Below are positions 8,879 through 18,525 of a DNA stretch of 58,054 bases, one piece after another; within the stretch, counting starts at the first letter, position 1; the number at the start of each line of letters is the position of its first letter. This stretch comes from Pseudomonas sp. GM78. Lineage in GTDB: Bacteria; Pseudomonadota; Gammaproteobacteria; Pseudomonadales; Pseudomonadaceae. Made by a program: the position numbers and the translations under genes. Below the pieces are notes generated by a model. It was given only the letters and a program-made list of their open reading frames with translations. It was not told the origin of the DNA and did not search any database. The stretch covers positions 1-58,054 of the forward strand of contig NZ_AKJF01000084.1 of the NCBI RefSeq assembly GCF_000282475.1, given 5' to 3'.

Positions 8879-10644
8879 ACAATGAAAATCTGACACTGCG
8901 TTATTTCGACGCCGAGATGCGCTACCTGCGTGAGGCCGGCCAGGAGTTTGCCGAGGCCTTTCCAGACCGGGCGGCGCAACTGAATCTGGACAAGCAGGGC
9001 GCACGTGATCCGTATGTGGAACGCCTGTTCGAGGGCTTTGCCTTCCTGATGGGGCGATTGCGCGAAAAGCTCGACGATGACCTGCCGGAGCTGACTGAAG
9101 GCCTGGTCAGTCTGTTGTGGCCGCATTACCTGCGCACCATTCCCTCGCTCTGTATCGTCGAGCTGGCACCGGAGCTTGCGCAGATGAAGCGCACCGAGTT
9201 GATCGGCACTGGCTTCGAAGTGCTGTCGCAGCCCATCGGTGCGCAGCGCACCCGTTGTCGATACACCACCACCCAGGACCTGACACTGCGGCCACTCGCC
9301 CTGGAGTCTGTGCGTCTGGCCCATGAGCCGGACGGGCGTTCAGTGCTACGCCTGCGCTTCGCCCGCGGGGCCATGAGCCCCTGGAGCGAGATTGACCTGA
9401 GTCGCCTGCCGCTGTACCTGAATGCCGACGCACCGCTGGCCAGCGCGCTACACCAGGCACTGACCCTCAACGCTCAGGCCTTGTATGTGCGCCTGCCTGA
9501 GCAGGCGGGCCGCTCTGTGCTGGAGGGTTATTTTTCGCCAAAGGGGTTTGCCGATGACGATCGATTGTGGCCCAAGGGCGACAGCGCCTTCAGCGGCTAT
9601 CAGCTGTTGCTGGAGTATTTCACCTTCCGCGAGAAGTTCATGTTCGTCACCCTGTGTGGGCTGGAGCATTTGAGTATCAAGCCGGGCGATCTCTGGTTCG
9701 AACTGGACGTGGTGTTACGCCAACCGTGGCCGCAAGCATTCAACCTGAGCACCGGGCACATTCGCTTGCATGCGGTGCCGGTGATCAATGCGTTTACACT
9801 GGAGTCCGATCCGCTGGCGCTGCAGCCGCTACAAACCGACTACCTGCTTCGTCCCATGCGTTTGCAGGACGGTCATACGGAAATTTATTCGGTGGATCAG
9901 GTCACTGCGTCGTGGAATGGCGAGCACCAGGACTACGTACCGTTCACCAGCTTTCGCCACAAGGGTGGCATGTTGCGTGATGACATGCCCGAGCGTTATT
10001 TCCATACCCGCTTGAAACGGGGTGCCAATGGCCTGCATGACACGTGGCTGATTCTCGGCGGTGACGGTTTTGACAAGGACCAGCTGGGCCTCAACCAGAA
10101 CCTGTCGCTGCGCTTGACCGGCACAAACGGACAGCTCCCGCGCAAAGCATTGCAAAGCACGTTGCTCGACACACCGGGGCAATCCTCAAAGATCGGTTTG
10201 CAGGTGCGCAATCTGTGCGCACCCACATTGCCGTGCTACCCGCCGAACCGCGACCGATTCCACTGGCGAATACTCAGCCACCTGGGCTCGAACTTTCTGC
10301 CGATGCTCGACAATGCCGAAGTATTGCGTGGCACGCTGGCGTTGTATGACTGGACGGGGGACGAACTGAACCGGCGGCGTCTGGCGGCCATCGTCGAGGT
10401 CAGGCACCACCTGAAGCAGCGTTTTGAAAAAGGCTTTCTGCTGCGCGGCGTCGACATCGAAGTCACGCTCGATGCCAAGGGTTTTTCCGGCGAGGGTGAC
10501 ATCAGCCTGTTCGGCGAGATGCTCAATCGTTTCTTCGGTTTGTACGCCGATATCCACCTGTTCAACCAGCTCACGCTGATCCTTCAACCTTCTGGCAAGT
10601 GCCTGCGATGGGCCGAGAATCACAGTCAGCGTATTCCCGGCTGA
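8875..10644 (+). CDS. tssF: TssF, T6SS baseplate wedge protein
   Basis: 589 residues, the usual TssF length. The start is TTG at 8875, preceded by AGGAG at 8863-8867; the family's N-terminal signature NNENLTLRYFDAEMRYL follows at once and leaves no room for a later start. Further family blocks are ARDPYVERLFEGFAFLMGRL and LVSLLWPHYLRTIPS near residues 40-95. TssF forms baseplate wedges with TssE, TssG and TssK in the cytoplasm and contacts the TssM complex. The 3' end (LRWAENHSQRIPG) has the normal tssF/tssG overlap geometry, yet no full tssG follows, so this is the last complete T6SS gene here. Confidence 0.93.
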   Translation: MNNENLTLRYFDAEMRYLREAGQEFAEAFPDRAAQLNLDKQGARDPYVERLFEGFAFLMGRLREKLDDDLPELTEGLVSLLWPHYLRTIPSLCIVELAPELAQMKRTELIGTGFEVLSQPIGAQRTRCRYTTTQDLTLRPLALESVRLAHEPDGRSVLRLRFARGAMSPWSEIDLSRLPLYLNADAPLASALHQALTLNAQALYVRLPEQAGRSVLEGYFSPKGFADDDRLWPKGDSAFSGYQLLLEYFTFREKFMFVTLCGLEHLSIKPGDLWFELDVVLRQPWPQAFNLSTGHIRLHAVPVINAFTLESDPLALQPLQTDYLLRPMRLQDGHTEIYSVDQVTASWNGEHQDYVPFTSFRHKGGMLRDDMPERYFHTRLKRGANGLHDTWLILGGDGFDKDQLGLNQNLSLRLTGTNGQLPRKALQSTLLDTPGQSSKIGLQVRNLCAPTLPCYPPNRDRFHWRILSHLGSNFLPMLDNAEVLRGTLALYDWTGDELNRRRLAAIVEVRHHLKQRFEKGFLLRGVDIEVTLDAKGFSGEGDISLFGEMLNRFFGLYADIHLFNQLTLILQPSGKCLRWAENHSQRIPG

Positions 10645-10850
10645 AAGCCGCGTACATGAACAAAGGCCGCGATCCCCTCTGTAGACCCGTTCAAGCCCTG
10701 TTCCACAGGGATTTTGCCAGCCACAGATTCGGGGCGATCAGAGTGGACCGCGAGAATCAGCTATACCTCTATGAAACCATTGCCATCCGCGAAGCTCGAA
10801 ACAAACGGGTGCAGTTACCGGGGCGCAGAGCCAGTCGATGCAGTTTCTAG
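10608..10850 (+). pseudogene. Possible tssG remnant after tssF
   Basis: An ATG at 10608 lies within the last 37 bases of tssF, in the frame and at the position where tssG normally begins. It opens 80 codons starting MGRESQSAYSRLKAAY. The usual TssG continuation (FFQAVRLLE-type block) is absent, and the frame ends just inside the next gene. I read this as a tssG start joined to unrelated sequence by a deletion. The evidence is only positional; the frame could be fortuitous. Confidence 0.3.
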
Positions 10851-12949
10851 AAGATAACCACGGATGTGCCGGCTGGAACGGCGAAATGGCCGGGCGCATT
10901 CGTGCGTTCGACTGGAGCCCGACCGAGCTTGGGCGCCTCGAAAACTGGTCCAGGAGCCTGCGCAGTGCGGTACAGCTGATGCTTGCCTCACCCTTGCCGA
11001 TGGTGATGCTCTGGGGCCGGGCCGGCTACATGATCTACAACGACGCCTATTCGATATTCGCCGGCGGGCGCCATCCTTACCTGTTGGGTTGCGCGGTGGA
11101 GCTGGGCTGGCCGGAAGTCGCCGAATTCAACCGGCATGTGGTCGACACCTGCCTGGCAGGCGGGACCTTGTCCTACCGCAACAAAGAGTTGGTGTTGCTG
11201 CGCGACGGAGTGCCCGAGGACGTCTGGCTGGACCTTTACTACAGCCCGGTCGCCGATGATGACGGGCATCCTGCCGGCGTCATGGCGATGGTGGTCGAAA
11301 CCACCGAATTCGTGATTTCCGAACGTCTGCGCCAGGCGGCGGAAAACGCCTACCGCGCCGACAACGAGCGGGTCCGCCTGGCCCTCAATGCCGGGGCGCT
11401 GCTCGGCTCGTTCGTTTGGGACATCAAGGCCAATACCCTCAGCGGCGATGAACGCTTTGCCCGCACGTTTTCCTTTCCCCCCGGGCAAAGCCTGGACAAT
11501 TTGCCCCAGGATTTCGCACAAGCCCATATCCATCCCGATGATCGCAGCTGGGTCGAGGAGCAGGTCAGGCAATCGATTGAGACCGGCGCGCCGTATAACG
11601 CCGAATACCGGGTGCTGCGTCCCGACGGCAGTTACCTGTGGGTGCTCGCCAGCGGCTGCTGCGAGTTCGATGAGCAGGGCCGGGCCTTTCGTTTCCCCGG
11701 GGTGCTGATCGACATCCACGAACGCAAGACCGCCGAAGAGTCCTTGCTCAGGTTCACCCGCAACCTGGAGCAGCGCGTGGCCGACGAAGTCGAAGCGCGA
11801 CTGGCGGCTGAAGAGCAACTGCGCCAGTCCCAGAAGCTTGAGGCCATCGGCGGCCTGACCGGCGGCGTGGCCCACGATTTCAATAATCTGCTGCAGGTGA
11901 TTGCCGGCAATTTGCACTTGCTCGCCCGTCATGAACCGGACAATGCCAACGTGCAGCGCCGGGTCGCGGCGTCCATTGCCGCGGTTGAGCGCGGCGCAAA
12001 ACTGTCCTCGCAATTGCTCGCGTTTGCCCGTCGCCAGCCCTTGTCCCCGGCGATTTGCACGCCGCAGCAGATTTTCGATGGCCTGGGCGAACTGTTGCAA
12101 CGTGCGCTGGGGGAAACCCTCCAGGTTCACATGAGCACCCCCACTGACCCATGGTCGGTCTATGTCGATCGCAATCAGCTGGAAAACGCCATCCTCAACC
12201 TGATGATCAATGCCCGTGATGCCATGGAAGGCGAGGGCACTATCGAGCTGTGCGCCGATAACATCAGCCTCGACCGCGAATTCTGCCAGGGCAAGGGCAT
12301 CGTTGCCGGTGACTACGTGCGGGTCACGGTGTCGGACAGCGGCCTGGGCATGTCACCGCAGGTGCTGGGGCAGGCTTTCGAGCCGTTTTTCACCACCAAG
12401 CCCGATGGCCATGGCACGGGGCTGGGCTTGAGCATGGTGTTCGGTTTCGTCAAGCAGAGTGGCGGACATATCGAGATGTCCAGCGTGGTTGGACAGGGTA
12501 CCCGGGTGCAGATGTATTTTCCGCGCAGCCTGCGCTCGGTGGACAGTGAAACACCCCGTGCCGAGGTGCAACAACGGGGCGCGAATGAGCGGATCCTGGT
12601 GGTCGAGGACAATGAGGCGGTGCGCGTTTCAACCGTGGAGTTGCTGCGCGAAGAGGGCTATCAGGTGCTCACCGCCGCTAATGCCGACCTTGCCATGCAG
12701 ATGTTGCTGGAGGGGGCGGCGGTGGACCTGATCTTCACCGACGTGGTCATGCCTGGCCTGATAAAAAGCTCGGACCTGGCGGCCTGGGCCAAGGTCCAGA
12801 ATCCCCCGGTGGCGGTGTTGTTCACCTCGGGCCACACCCGTGACATTATCTCGCGCAACCATCAGCTGAGCCCGGATACCCATTTGCTGAGCAAACCCTA
12901 TGGGCCGCAGGCGCTGACCCGGATGATTCGTACCGTGCTCAATGGCTGA
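10838..12949 (+). CDS. Hybrid sensor histidine kinase (PAS-PAS-HisKA-HATPase-REC)
   Basis: 703 residues. Two PAS-like sensory domains occupy about residues 30-310; the second is of the PAS_3 type ([13 protein letters not shown], then [12 protein letters not shown]). A coiled segment follows, then the phosphorylated His346 in [11 protein letters not shown]. The ATPase has an N box ([10 protein letters not shown]), G1 (DSGLGM), F box (FEPFFTTKP) and G2 ([10 protein letters not shown]). A receiver domain closes the protein, with Asp635 in FTDVVMPG and Lys in LSKPYG. No transmembrane segment is visible, so it should sense a cytoplasmic signal, possibly light or redox through the PAS domains, although I see no decisive LOV motif. 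The ribosome-binding site at ATG 10838 is weak. No partner regulator is adjacent. Confidence 0.88.
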   Translation: MQFLEDNHGCAGWNGEMAGRIRAFDWSPTELGRLENWSRSLRSAVQLMLASPLPMVMLWGRAGYMIYNDAYSIFAGGRHPYLLGCAVELGWPEVAEFNRHVVDTCLAGGTLSYRNKELVLLRDGVPEDVWLDLYYSPVADDDGHPAGVMAMVVETTEFVISERLRQAAENAYRADNERVRLALNAGALLGSFVWDIKANTLSGDERFARTFSFPPGQSLDNLPQDFAQAHIHPDDRSWVEEQVRQSIETGAPYNAEYRVLRPDGSYLWVLASGCCEFDEQGRAFRFPGVLIDIHERKTAEESLLRFTRNLEQRVADEVEARLAAEEQLRQSQKLEAIGGLTGGVAHDFNNLLQVIAGNLHLLARHEPDNANVQRRVAASIAAVERGAKLSSQLLAFARRQPLSPAICTPQQIFDGLGELLQRALGETLQVHMSTPTDPWSVYVDRNQLENAILNLMINARDAMEGEGTIELCADNISLDREFCQGKGIVAGDYVRVTVSDSGLGMSPQVLGQAFEPFFTTKPDGHGTGLGLSMVFGFVKQSGGHIEMSSVVGQGTRVQMYFPRSLRSVDSETPRAEVQQRGANERILVVEDNEAVRVSTVELLREEGYQVLTAANADLAMQMLLEGAAVDLIFTDVVMPGLIKSSDLAAWAKVQNPPVAVLFTSGHTRDIISRNHQLSPDTHLLSKPYGPQALTRMIRTVLNG

Positions 12950-12987
12950 CATATCCTCACTTCGAACCTTCCCGTCAAGGCTGCCCC

Positions 12988-15630
12988 ATGACCGACAAGC
13001 GAACCGCCAACCCTCCCTCAGGCATGGTCAGGGTGCGCGGCGCCCGGGAGCACAACCTCAAGAACGTCGATGTCGACATTCCCCGCGATGCCCTGGTGGT
13101 GTTCACCGGGGTGTCCGGTTCAGGAAAGTCGTCCCTGGCGTTTTCGACCCTGTATGCCGAAGCACAGCGCCGCTATTTCGAATCGGTGGCGCCTTATGCG
13201 CGGCGCTTGATCGATCAGGTGGGCGTGCCGGATGTCGATTCCATCGAGGGCCTGCCGCCAGCGGTGGCCTTGCAACAACAACGGGGCACGCCGAGCACGC
13301 GCTCCTCGGTGGGCAGCGTGACGACCCTTTCGAGCCTGATCCGCATGCTGTATTCGCGCGCCGGCAGTTACCCGGCGGGGCAGCCGATGCTCTACGCCGA
13401 AGACTTTTCCCCCAACACCCCCCAGGGTGCGTGCCCGCAATGCCATGGCCTGGGCCGGGTGTACGAGGTCACCGAAGCGCTGATGGTGCCGGACCCGAGC
13501 CTGACCATTCGCCAGCGTGCGGTCGCCTCCTGGCCCATGGCCTGGCAAGGGCAGAATCTGCGGGACATCCTGGTGACCCTGGGTTATGACGTCGATGTGC
13601 CCTGGCGTGACCTGCCGAAAAAGCAGCGGAACTGGATTCTCTTCACCGAAGAAACCCCGACGGTCCCGGTCTACGCCGGGCTCACCCCTCAAGAAACCCG
13701 CGTCGCCCTCAAGCGCAAGATGGAGCCGAGTTACCAGGGCACATTCACCGGCGCACGGCGCTACATCCTGCACACCTTCACCCATTCGCAAAGTGCGCTG
13801 ATGAAAAAACGCGTCTCGCGCTTCATGCTCGGCAGCCCTTGCCCGTTGTGTAATGGCAAGCGCCTCAAGCACGAAGCGTTGTCAGTGACCTTCGCCGGCT
13901 ACGACATCGGCGAACTGTCGCAGATGCCATTGCTGCAAGTCGCCGAAGTCCTCAAGCCGGTGGCGGCCCGACACTATTTGGAAGAAGGTGAAGAGCGCGA
14001 TGAGGCGGGCGAGGTGTTGACCCACCTGCAGACCCGCCAGGCCCGTGAACAGCGCGTGGCCCACGGCGCCAGTGGCCACGCCAACGCCCCCGATGTGCGC
14101 CACACGCCAAATCTCTCGGTGGAAAAACGCCTCGCCGCGCAACGCATTGCCCAGGACTTGCTGGAGCGGGTCAGCACCCTGACCGACCTGGGCCTCGGTT
14201 ACCTGGCCCTGGAACGCAGCACGCCGACGCTGTCGTCCGGCGAGTTGCAACGCCTGCGCCTGGCGACGCAACTGGGCTCGCAGTTGTTCGGCGTGATCTA
14301 CGTGCTGGACGAACCCTCGGCCGGCTTGCACCCGGCCGACGGTGAAGCGTTGTTCGAAGCCCTGCAACGCTTGAAAGCGGCGGGCAATACCTTGTTCGTG
14401 GTCGAACACGACCTGGAAACCATGCGCCGCGCCGACTGGTTGATCGATGTCGGCCCGGCGGCGGGCGAGCATGGCGGACGGGTACTGTACAGCGGTGCCC
14501 CGGCGGGGCTGGCACAGGTGACGGATTCGCAGACCCGCGCCTACCTGTTCGCCGAGCACCTCAGCCAATCCCGCCGCCCGCGCAAGGCCAGCGACTGGCT
14601 GCGCCTGGAAGGCGTCACGCGCAATAACCTGGACAACCTCAGTGTCGAGTTTCCCTTGGGCTGCTTCACCGCAGTGACCGGTGTGTCGGGTTCGGGTAAA
14701 TCCAGCCTGGTCAGCCAGGCGCTGCTGGAACTGGTCGGCGCGCATCTGGGGCGGCCGGGTGCTGACAGTGAACCGCAGGAGCTGAGCCTGGAAGATGACG
14801 CGCCGACCGTCAGTGGCGGACAGGTCACGGCGGGGCTGGCGTCGATCAAGCGGCTGGTGCAGGTCGATCAGAAGCCCATTGGCCGTACGCCGCGTTCCAA
14901 CCTCGCGACCTACACCGGGCTGTTCGACAATGTGCGCAAGCTTTACGGGGCAACGCCTCAGGCGCAGGCGGCGGGCTACGACGCCGGGCAGTTTTCCTTC
15001 AATGTCGCCAAGGGCCGCTGCCCGACCTGTGAAGGGGAAGGTTTTGTCAGCGTCGAATTGTTGTTCATGCCCAGCGTCTACGCGCCATGCCCGACCTGCC
15101 ACGGCGCGCGCTACAACCCCGAGACGCTGGCGATCACCTGGCAGGGCCGGACCATCGCCCAGGTGCTGCAATTGACCGTGGACCAGGCCGTGGAGGTGTT
15201 CGCCGAACAAGCGGCGGTGCGCCGGTCCCTGGAGGTGCTGCGTGATATCGGCCTGGGTTACCTGCGCCTTGGCCAACCGGCGACCGAGCTGTCCGGTGGT
15301 GAAGCACAGCGCATCAAGCTGGCCACCGAACTGCAACGCAACCCGCGCGGGGCGACGCTCTACGTGCTCGACGAACCCACCACGGGCCTGCACCCGCGAG
15401 ACGTCGATCGCTTGCTCGAGCAGTTGAACAACCTGGTGACGGCAGGGCACACGGTGATCGTCGTCGAACATGAAATGCGCGTGGTGGCGCAGAGTGACTG
15501 GGTGATCGATATCGGACCCGGGGCGGGGGATCAGGGGGGCAAGGTTGTGGTGGCGGGGGAACCGCGGAAAGTGGCCAAGAGCAGAAAGAGCCGGACGGCG
15601 CCGTTTCTTGCCAGGGTTCTTGGTGCGTGA
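12988..15630 (+). CDS. UvrA-family excinuclease ATPase, class II (UvrA2-like)
   Basis: 880 residues, somewhat short for canonical UvrA (about 940). Two ABC ATPase cassettes are present, each with a Walker A ([10 protein letters not shown] at residues 41-50 and again in the second half), signature motifs (LSSGELQRL in the first, LSGGEAQRI in the second) and Walker B ([22 protein letters not shown]). Zinc-binding CxxC pairs are visible (CPQCHG, CPLCNG, CPTCEG, CPTCHG). Known UvrA proteins are DNA-damage sensors that load UvrB. Class II members are paralogues often linked to resistance to DNA-intercalating compounds, and may not bind UvrB. The reduced length and divergent first signature favour class II. 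A REP inverted repeat follows the gene. Confidence 0.88.
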   Translation: MTDKRTANPPSGMVRVRGAREHNLKNVDVDIPRDALVVFTGVSGSGKSSLAFSTLYAEAQRRYFESVAPYARRLIDQVGVPDVDSIEGLPPAVALQQQRGTPSTRSSVGSVTTLSSLIRMLYSRAGSYPAGQPMLYAEDFSPNTPQGACPQCHGLGRVYEVTEALMVPDPSLTIRQRAVASWPMAWQGQNLRDILVTLGYDVDVPWRDLPKKQRNWILFTEETPTVPVYAGLTPQETRVALKRKMEPSYQGTFTGARRYILHTFTHSQSALMKKRVSRFMLGSPCPLCNGKRLKHEALSVTFAGYDIGELSQMPLLQVAEVLKPVAARHYLEEGEERDEAGEVLTHLQTRQAREQRVAHGASGHANAPDVRHTPNLSVEKRLAAQRIAQDLLERVSTLTDLGLGYLALERSTPTLSSGELQRLRLATQLGSQLFGVIYVLDEPSAGLHPADGEALFEALQRLKAAGNTLFVVEHDLETMRRADWLIDVGPAAGEHGGRVLYSGAPAGLAQVTDSQTRAYLFAEHLSQSRRPRKASDWLRLEGVTRNNLDNLSVEFPLGCFTAVTGVSGSGKSSLVSQALLELVGAHLGRPGADSEPQELSLEDDAPTVSGGQVTAGLASIKRLVQVDQKPIGRTPRSNLATYTGLFDNVRKLYGATPQAQAAGYDAGQFSFNVAKGRCPTCEGEGFVSVELLFMPSVYAPCPTCHGARYNPETLAITWQGRTIAQVLQLTVDQAVEVFAEQAAVRRSLEVLRDIGLGYLRLGQPATELSGGEAQRIKLATELQRNPRGATLYVLDEPTTGLHPRDVDRLLEQLNNLVTAGHTVIVVEHEMRVVAQSDWVIDIGPGAGDQGGKVVVAGEPRKVAKSRKSRTAPFLARVLGA

Positions 15631-15636
15631 TGGATC

Positions 15637-15712
15637 AAAAGATCGCAGCCTGCGGCAGCTCCTACATGGGTCGGTGAACAAATGTAGGAGCTGCCGCAGG
15701 CTGCGATCTTTT
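15637..15712. repeat. REP-type inverted repeat pair between convergent genes
   Basis: Two perfect 30-base arms (15637-15666 and 15683-15712) face each other across 16 bases; the right arm begins tgtaggagctgccgcagg and ends gcgatctttt. The pair lies between the converging stops of the uvrA-like gene and the hybrid-kinase gene, so it can fold into a hairpin in either transcript and probably ends or stabilises both. The same 30-base arm recurs at 25964-26032. Confidence 0.9.
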
Positions 15713-15716
15713 GCTA

Positions 15717-17660
15717 TCAGGCGCTGTCGAGGGTGCGTCGTACCTTGTCCAGTAATTCATTGATCTGGAAGGGCTTGATCAGCATTTCCATGCCGTCGCC
15801 GAGAAACACCTGGCGGTTGATCGCGGTTTCGGCATATCCGGTCATGAACAGGATCGGCAGGTGTTCGCGCCAGCCTCGCGCGATATCGGCCAGTTCCCGG
15901 CCGCTCATGCGCGGCAGGCCGACGTCGGTCAGCAACAGGTCGATGGAGTCGTCGTTCTGCAGGCGTTCCAGGGCGCTTTCGATATCCCCCGCCTCGGTGC
16001 AACGGTAGCCGGCATCCACCAGCACTTCGGCCACGAACATGCGCACTGACGGCATGTCCTCGACGATCAGCACATGTTCACCGCCACCCTGGACGTGAGT
16101 CGTCGACGATGCGACTGCGCCGGCCGTGGGATCGGCACTGGCCGGCAACATGATGGTCACTTCGGTACCGCGTCGCGCCACGCTGCGGATGTGCGCGTCG
16201 CCACCTGACTGGCGGGCAAACCCGTAGATGGTCGACAACCCCAGCCCGGTGCCCTGGCCCAGGGGCTTGGTGGTGAAGAATGGGTCGAACACCTTGTCGA
16301 TGACGTTGTGTTCGATACCGGTGCCGTCGTCGCGCACCGACAAGGCGACATAGGCGCCATCGGCCAGGTTGGGGTCACCGTGGGAAAAGGCGGCATAGGT
16401 GTTGACCCAGATATTGCCCCCTTGGGGCAGGGCGTCGCGGGCATTGATCACCAGGTTGAGTACGGCGCTTTCCAGCTGGATCGGATCGACCAGGGCAATG
16501 GCCGGTTTGCTCGTCAGTTCAAGCTTGAGGGCGATGCGTTCGCCAATGGTGCGCACCAGCAGCTCCTCGAGGGAACGGATGTGCTCGTTGATGTCCACGG
16601 GCCGGGTGTCGAGCGGCTGCTGGCGGGCGAAGGCGAGCAGGCGATGGGTCAGGGAGGCGGCACTCATGGCCGAGTTCAAGGCCGCTTCGGCATAGAAGGC
16701 CACCTTGTCGGTGCGGGACTCGGCAACGCGCTTCTGGATCAGTTCCAGGCTGGTGATAATGCCGGTGAGCAGGTTGTTGAAATCGTGGGCAATGCCTCCG
16801 GTCAGCTTGCCCAGCGCGTCCATTTTCTGCACCTGCAACAGCTGGGCTTCGGTGCGCGCGCGTTCGGCGACTTCATTGGCCAGTTGGGTGGTGGCATCGT
16901 CCAGGCGCGCCAGGTGCGAGCGTTCGCGGTGACGGTGTTCGGTGACGTCCTCGACGAACACCAGGCTCAACGCCGGTGTGCGGTAGGGTGAAATCTGCCA
17001 TTCGGTTTCGCGAAGTTCGCCCTGCACCCGCATGCTCAAGGTGCCTTTCCAGCGTTCGCCATACGCCAGGCGCAGGCGCAGTTCCTCGATCACGGCGCAC
17101 TGGTCGTCGGCGAAACACTGGTGCAGGGTATCCGGGTCGAGGTTGTCCTGGATCAGTTGGGCGAACGCATGGTTGCATTCGTGGACCTTGAGCTGTGCAT
17201 CCAGCACGGCGATGGGGGCCGACACATTGACGAAAATCTCGCGAAAGCGCGCCTCGCTGTCCCGCAGGGCATTCTCGGTTTCGCGCACCCGCAGCAAGGT
17301 TCGCAGGGTCGCCAGCAGCACATCCGGGTCCACCGGGTGGATCAGGTAAGCGTCGGCACCGGCGTCCAGCCCGGTGATGATGTCGCCGGTCTGGATCGAC
17401 GCCGCGGACACGTGAATCACCGGGAGCAGGGCGGTAGCGGGCTCCGATCGCAGTTTGCGCACGATGTCGAAGCCACTCATGTCCGGCAGGTTGACGTCGA
17501 GGATCAAGGCGTCGATCGCCACGCTGGCGATCAATTCCAGACCTTCGCTGCCGGTGCCGGATTCCAGCACCTCATAGCCGTGGCGTTCCAGGCGCCGACG
17601 CAAGGCGTAGCGCGTGGCAACGTTGTCATCGACGATCAGCAAGCGCAGGTCACGTTTCAT
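15717..17660 (-). CDS. Hybrid kinase of the stressosome operon (REC-PAS-HisKA-HATPase-REC)
   Basis: 647 residues. Order: an N-terminal receiver (DD at 11-12, phospho-acceptor Asp55 in ILDVNLPDMSG), a PAS-like domain, a coiled linker, HisKA with the family motif [11 protein letters not shown] around residue 285, a HATPase with N box NLVINARDAL, G1 DDGTGI and G2 GQGTGLGLS, and a second receiver with Asp in LLTDVGLPRMSG near 575. A receiver in front suggests it is itself phosphorylated by the kinase encoded just upstream. The start ATG 17660 has GGAG 7 bases ahead and overlaps that gene by 11 bases. This is the last gene of the rsbR-rsbS-rsbT operon, which makes it a likely output. No DNA-binding domain is visible. 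Confidence 0.88.
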   Translation of the reverse strand: MKRDLRLLIVDDNVATRYALRRRLERHGYEVLESGTGSEGLELIASVAIDALILDVNLPDMSGFDIVRKLRSEPATALLPVIHVSAASIQTGDIITGLDAGADAYLIHPVDPDVLLATLRTLLRVRETENALRDSEARFREIFVNVSAPIAVLDAQLKVHECNHAFAQLIQDNLDPDTLHQCFADDQCAVIEELRLRLAYGERWKGTLSMRVQGELRETEWQISPYRTPALSLVFVEDVTEHRHRERSHLARLDDATTQLANEVAERARTEAQLLQVQKMDALGKLTGGIAHDFNNLLTGIITSLELIQKRVAESRTDKVAFYAEAALNSAMSAASLTHRLLAFARQQPLDTRPVDINEHIRSLEELLVRTIGERIALKLELTSKPAIALVDPIQLESAVLNLVINARDALPQGGNIWVNTYAAFSHGDPNLADGAYVALSVRDDGTGIEHNVIDKVFDPFFTTKPLGQGTGLGLSTIYGFARQSGGDAHIRSVARRGTEVTIMLPASADPTAGAVASSTTHVQGGGEHVLIVEDMPSVRMFVAEVLVDAGYRCTEAGDIESALERLQNDDSIDLLLTDVGLPRMSGRELADIARGWREHLPILFMTGYAETAINRQVFLGDGMEMLIKPFQINELLDKVRRTLDSA

Positions 17661-18525
17661 CGGCAGGCTCCATGGCGATGGCCAGCGGGATGATCACAAA
17701 AAAGGTCGAGCCCACACCCGGTGTGCTCTGTACCCCGACTTCGCCGCCCAGCAGCACCGCGAAGCGTTTGCACAGCGACAACCCGAGCCCGGTTCCACGC
17801 AGGCGTTTTTGCAGCGGGGAATCGACCTGGGAGAAGTCTTCGAACAATGCGCCATGCAGCTCCTGAGCGATACCAATTCCGCTGTCGCTGACGGCGAAAC
17901 GCACGTAATCGCGGTTTTCCATTTGCGCCGAGACCCGAACTTCCCCGCGGGTGGTGAACTTCAACGAATTGGATATGAAATTGCGCAGGATCTGCGCGAG
18001 CTTCTTGTCGTCGGTGTACAGCCGGGGCAGGCCCACCGGTTCCTCGAAGATCAGGTCCACGGCGCTGGTATCGACGATCGGGCGAAACATGCCGCGCAGG
18101 GCGGCGAACAGGTCGAGCATGTCGAACCAGGCCGGTGAAATGGTGATGCGCCCGGCTTCGATCTTCGCCAGGTCGAGCAGGTCGTCGACCATGTCGCTCA
18201 GCTCCCGCGCGGCATTGCTGACGAAAGCCACCTGCTTGTGCTGCTCGCTGCTCAGTGGCCCGTCGAGTTCATCGGTCAGCAGGCTGGCGATGCTCAGGAT
18301 CGAGCCCAATGGCGTGCGAAACTCATGGCTCATGTAGGACAGGAAGCGGCTTTTGAGGTCCGAGGCCTGGCGTAGCTGTTCGGCCTGGGTGTCGAGTTCG
18401 GCGTACAGCGCCAGGACGCCCTGGTTGGTTTCATCCAGCTCGGCGCGCAGGGCAATGGCTTCACCCTGCAAACGCGCGATCATTGCAGCTTGTTCGTCGA
18501 TTTGACTCATGGGCACTTCAGCCAT
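17650..18525 (-). CDS. Soluble histidine kinase of the stressosome operon
   Basis: 291 residues from ATG 18525, chosen because GGAGG lies 6 bases upstream and the start overlaps the preceding stop by 8 bases; the frame stays open further 5' without a ribosome-binding site. A coiled coil (about residues 8-58) leads into HisKA with His67 in SHEFRTPLGSIL. The ATPase follows with N box NFISNSLKFT, G1 DSGIGI and G2 GTGLGLSLCKRF. It has no sensor domain and no membrane segment, so its input must come from another protein. Its place right after the RsbT-like and phosphatase genes suggests that RsbT or the stressosome controls it. The next gene begins with a receiver and may accept its phosphate. Confidence 0.87.
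   Translation of the reverse strand: MAEVPMSQIDEQAAMIARLQGEAIALRAELDETNQGVLALYAELDTQAEQLRQASDLKSRFLSYMSHEFRTPLGSILSIASLLTDELDGPLSSEQHKQVAFVSNAARELSDMVDDLLDLAKIEAGRITISPAWFDMLDLFAALRGMFRPIVDTSAVDLIFEEPVGLPRLYTDDKKLAQILRNFISNSLKFTTRGEVRVSAQMENRDYVRFAVSDSGIGIAQELHGALFEDFSQVDSPLQKRLRGTGLGLSLCKRFAVLLGGEVGVQSTPGVGSTFFVIIPLAIAMEPADET

Noticed and set aside
10599-10850. A complete short gene between tssF and the sensor kinase
   Set aside because: Its start lies within tssF and its end within the kinase gene. The product resembles no family. It is kept only as a low-confidence tssG remnant.
13882-15681. A 599-codon open frame opposite the uvrA-like gene
   Set aside because: Shadow of the real gene; low-complexity Arg/His/Gln-rich translation and no ribosome-binding site.
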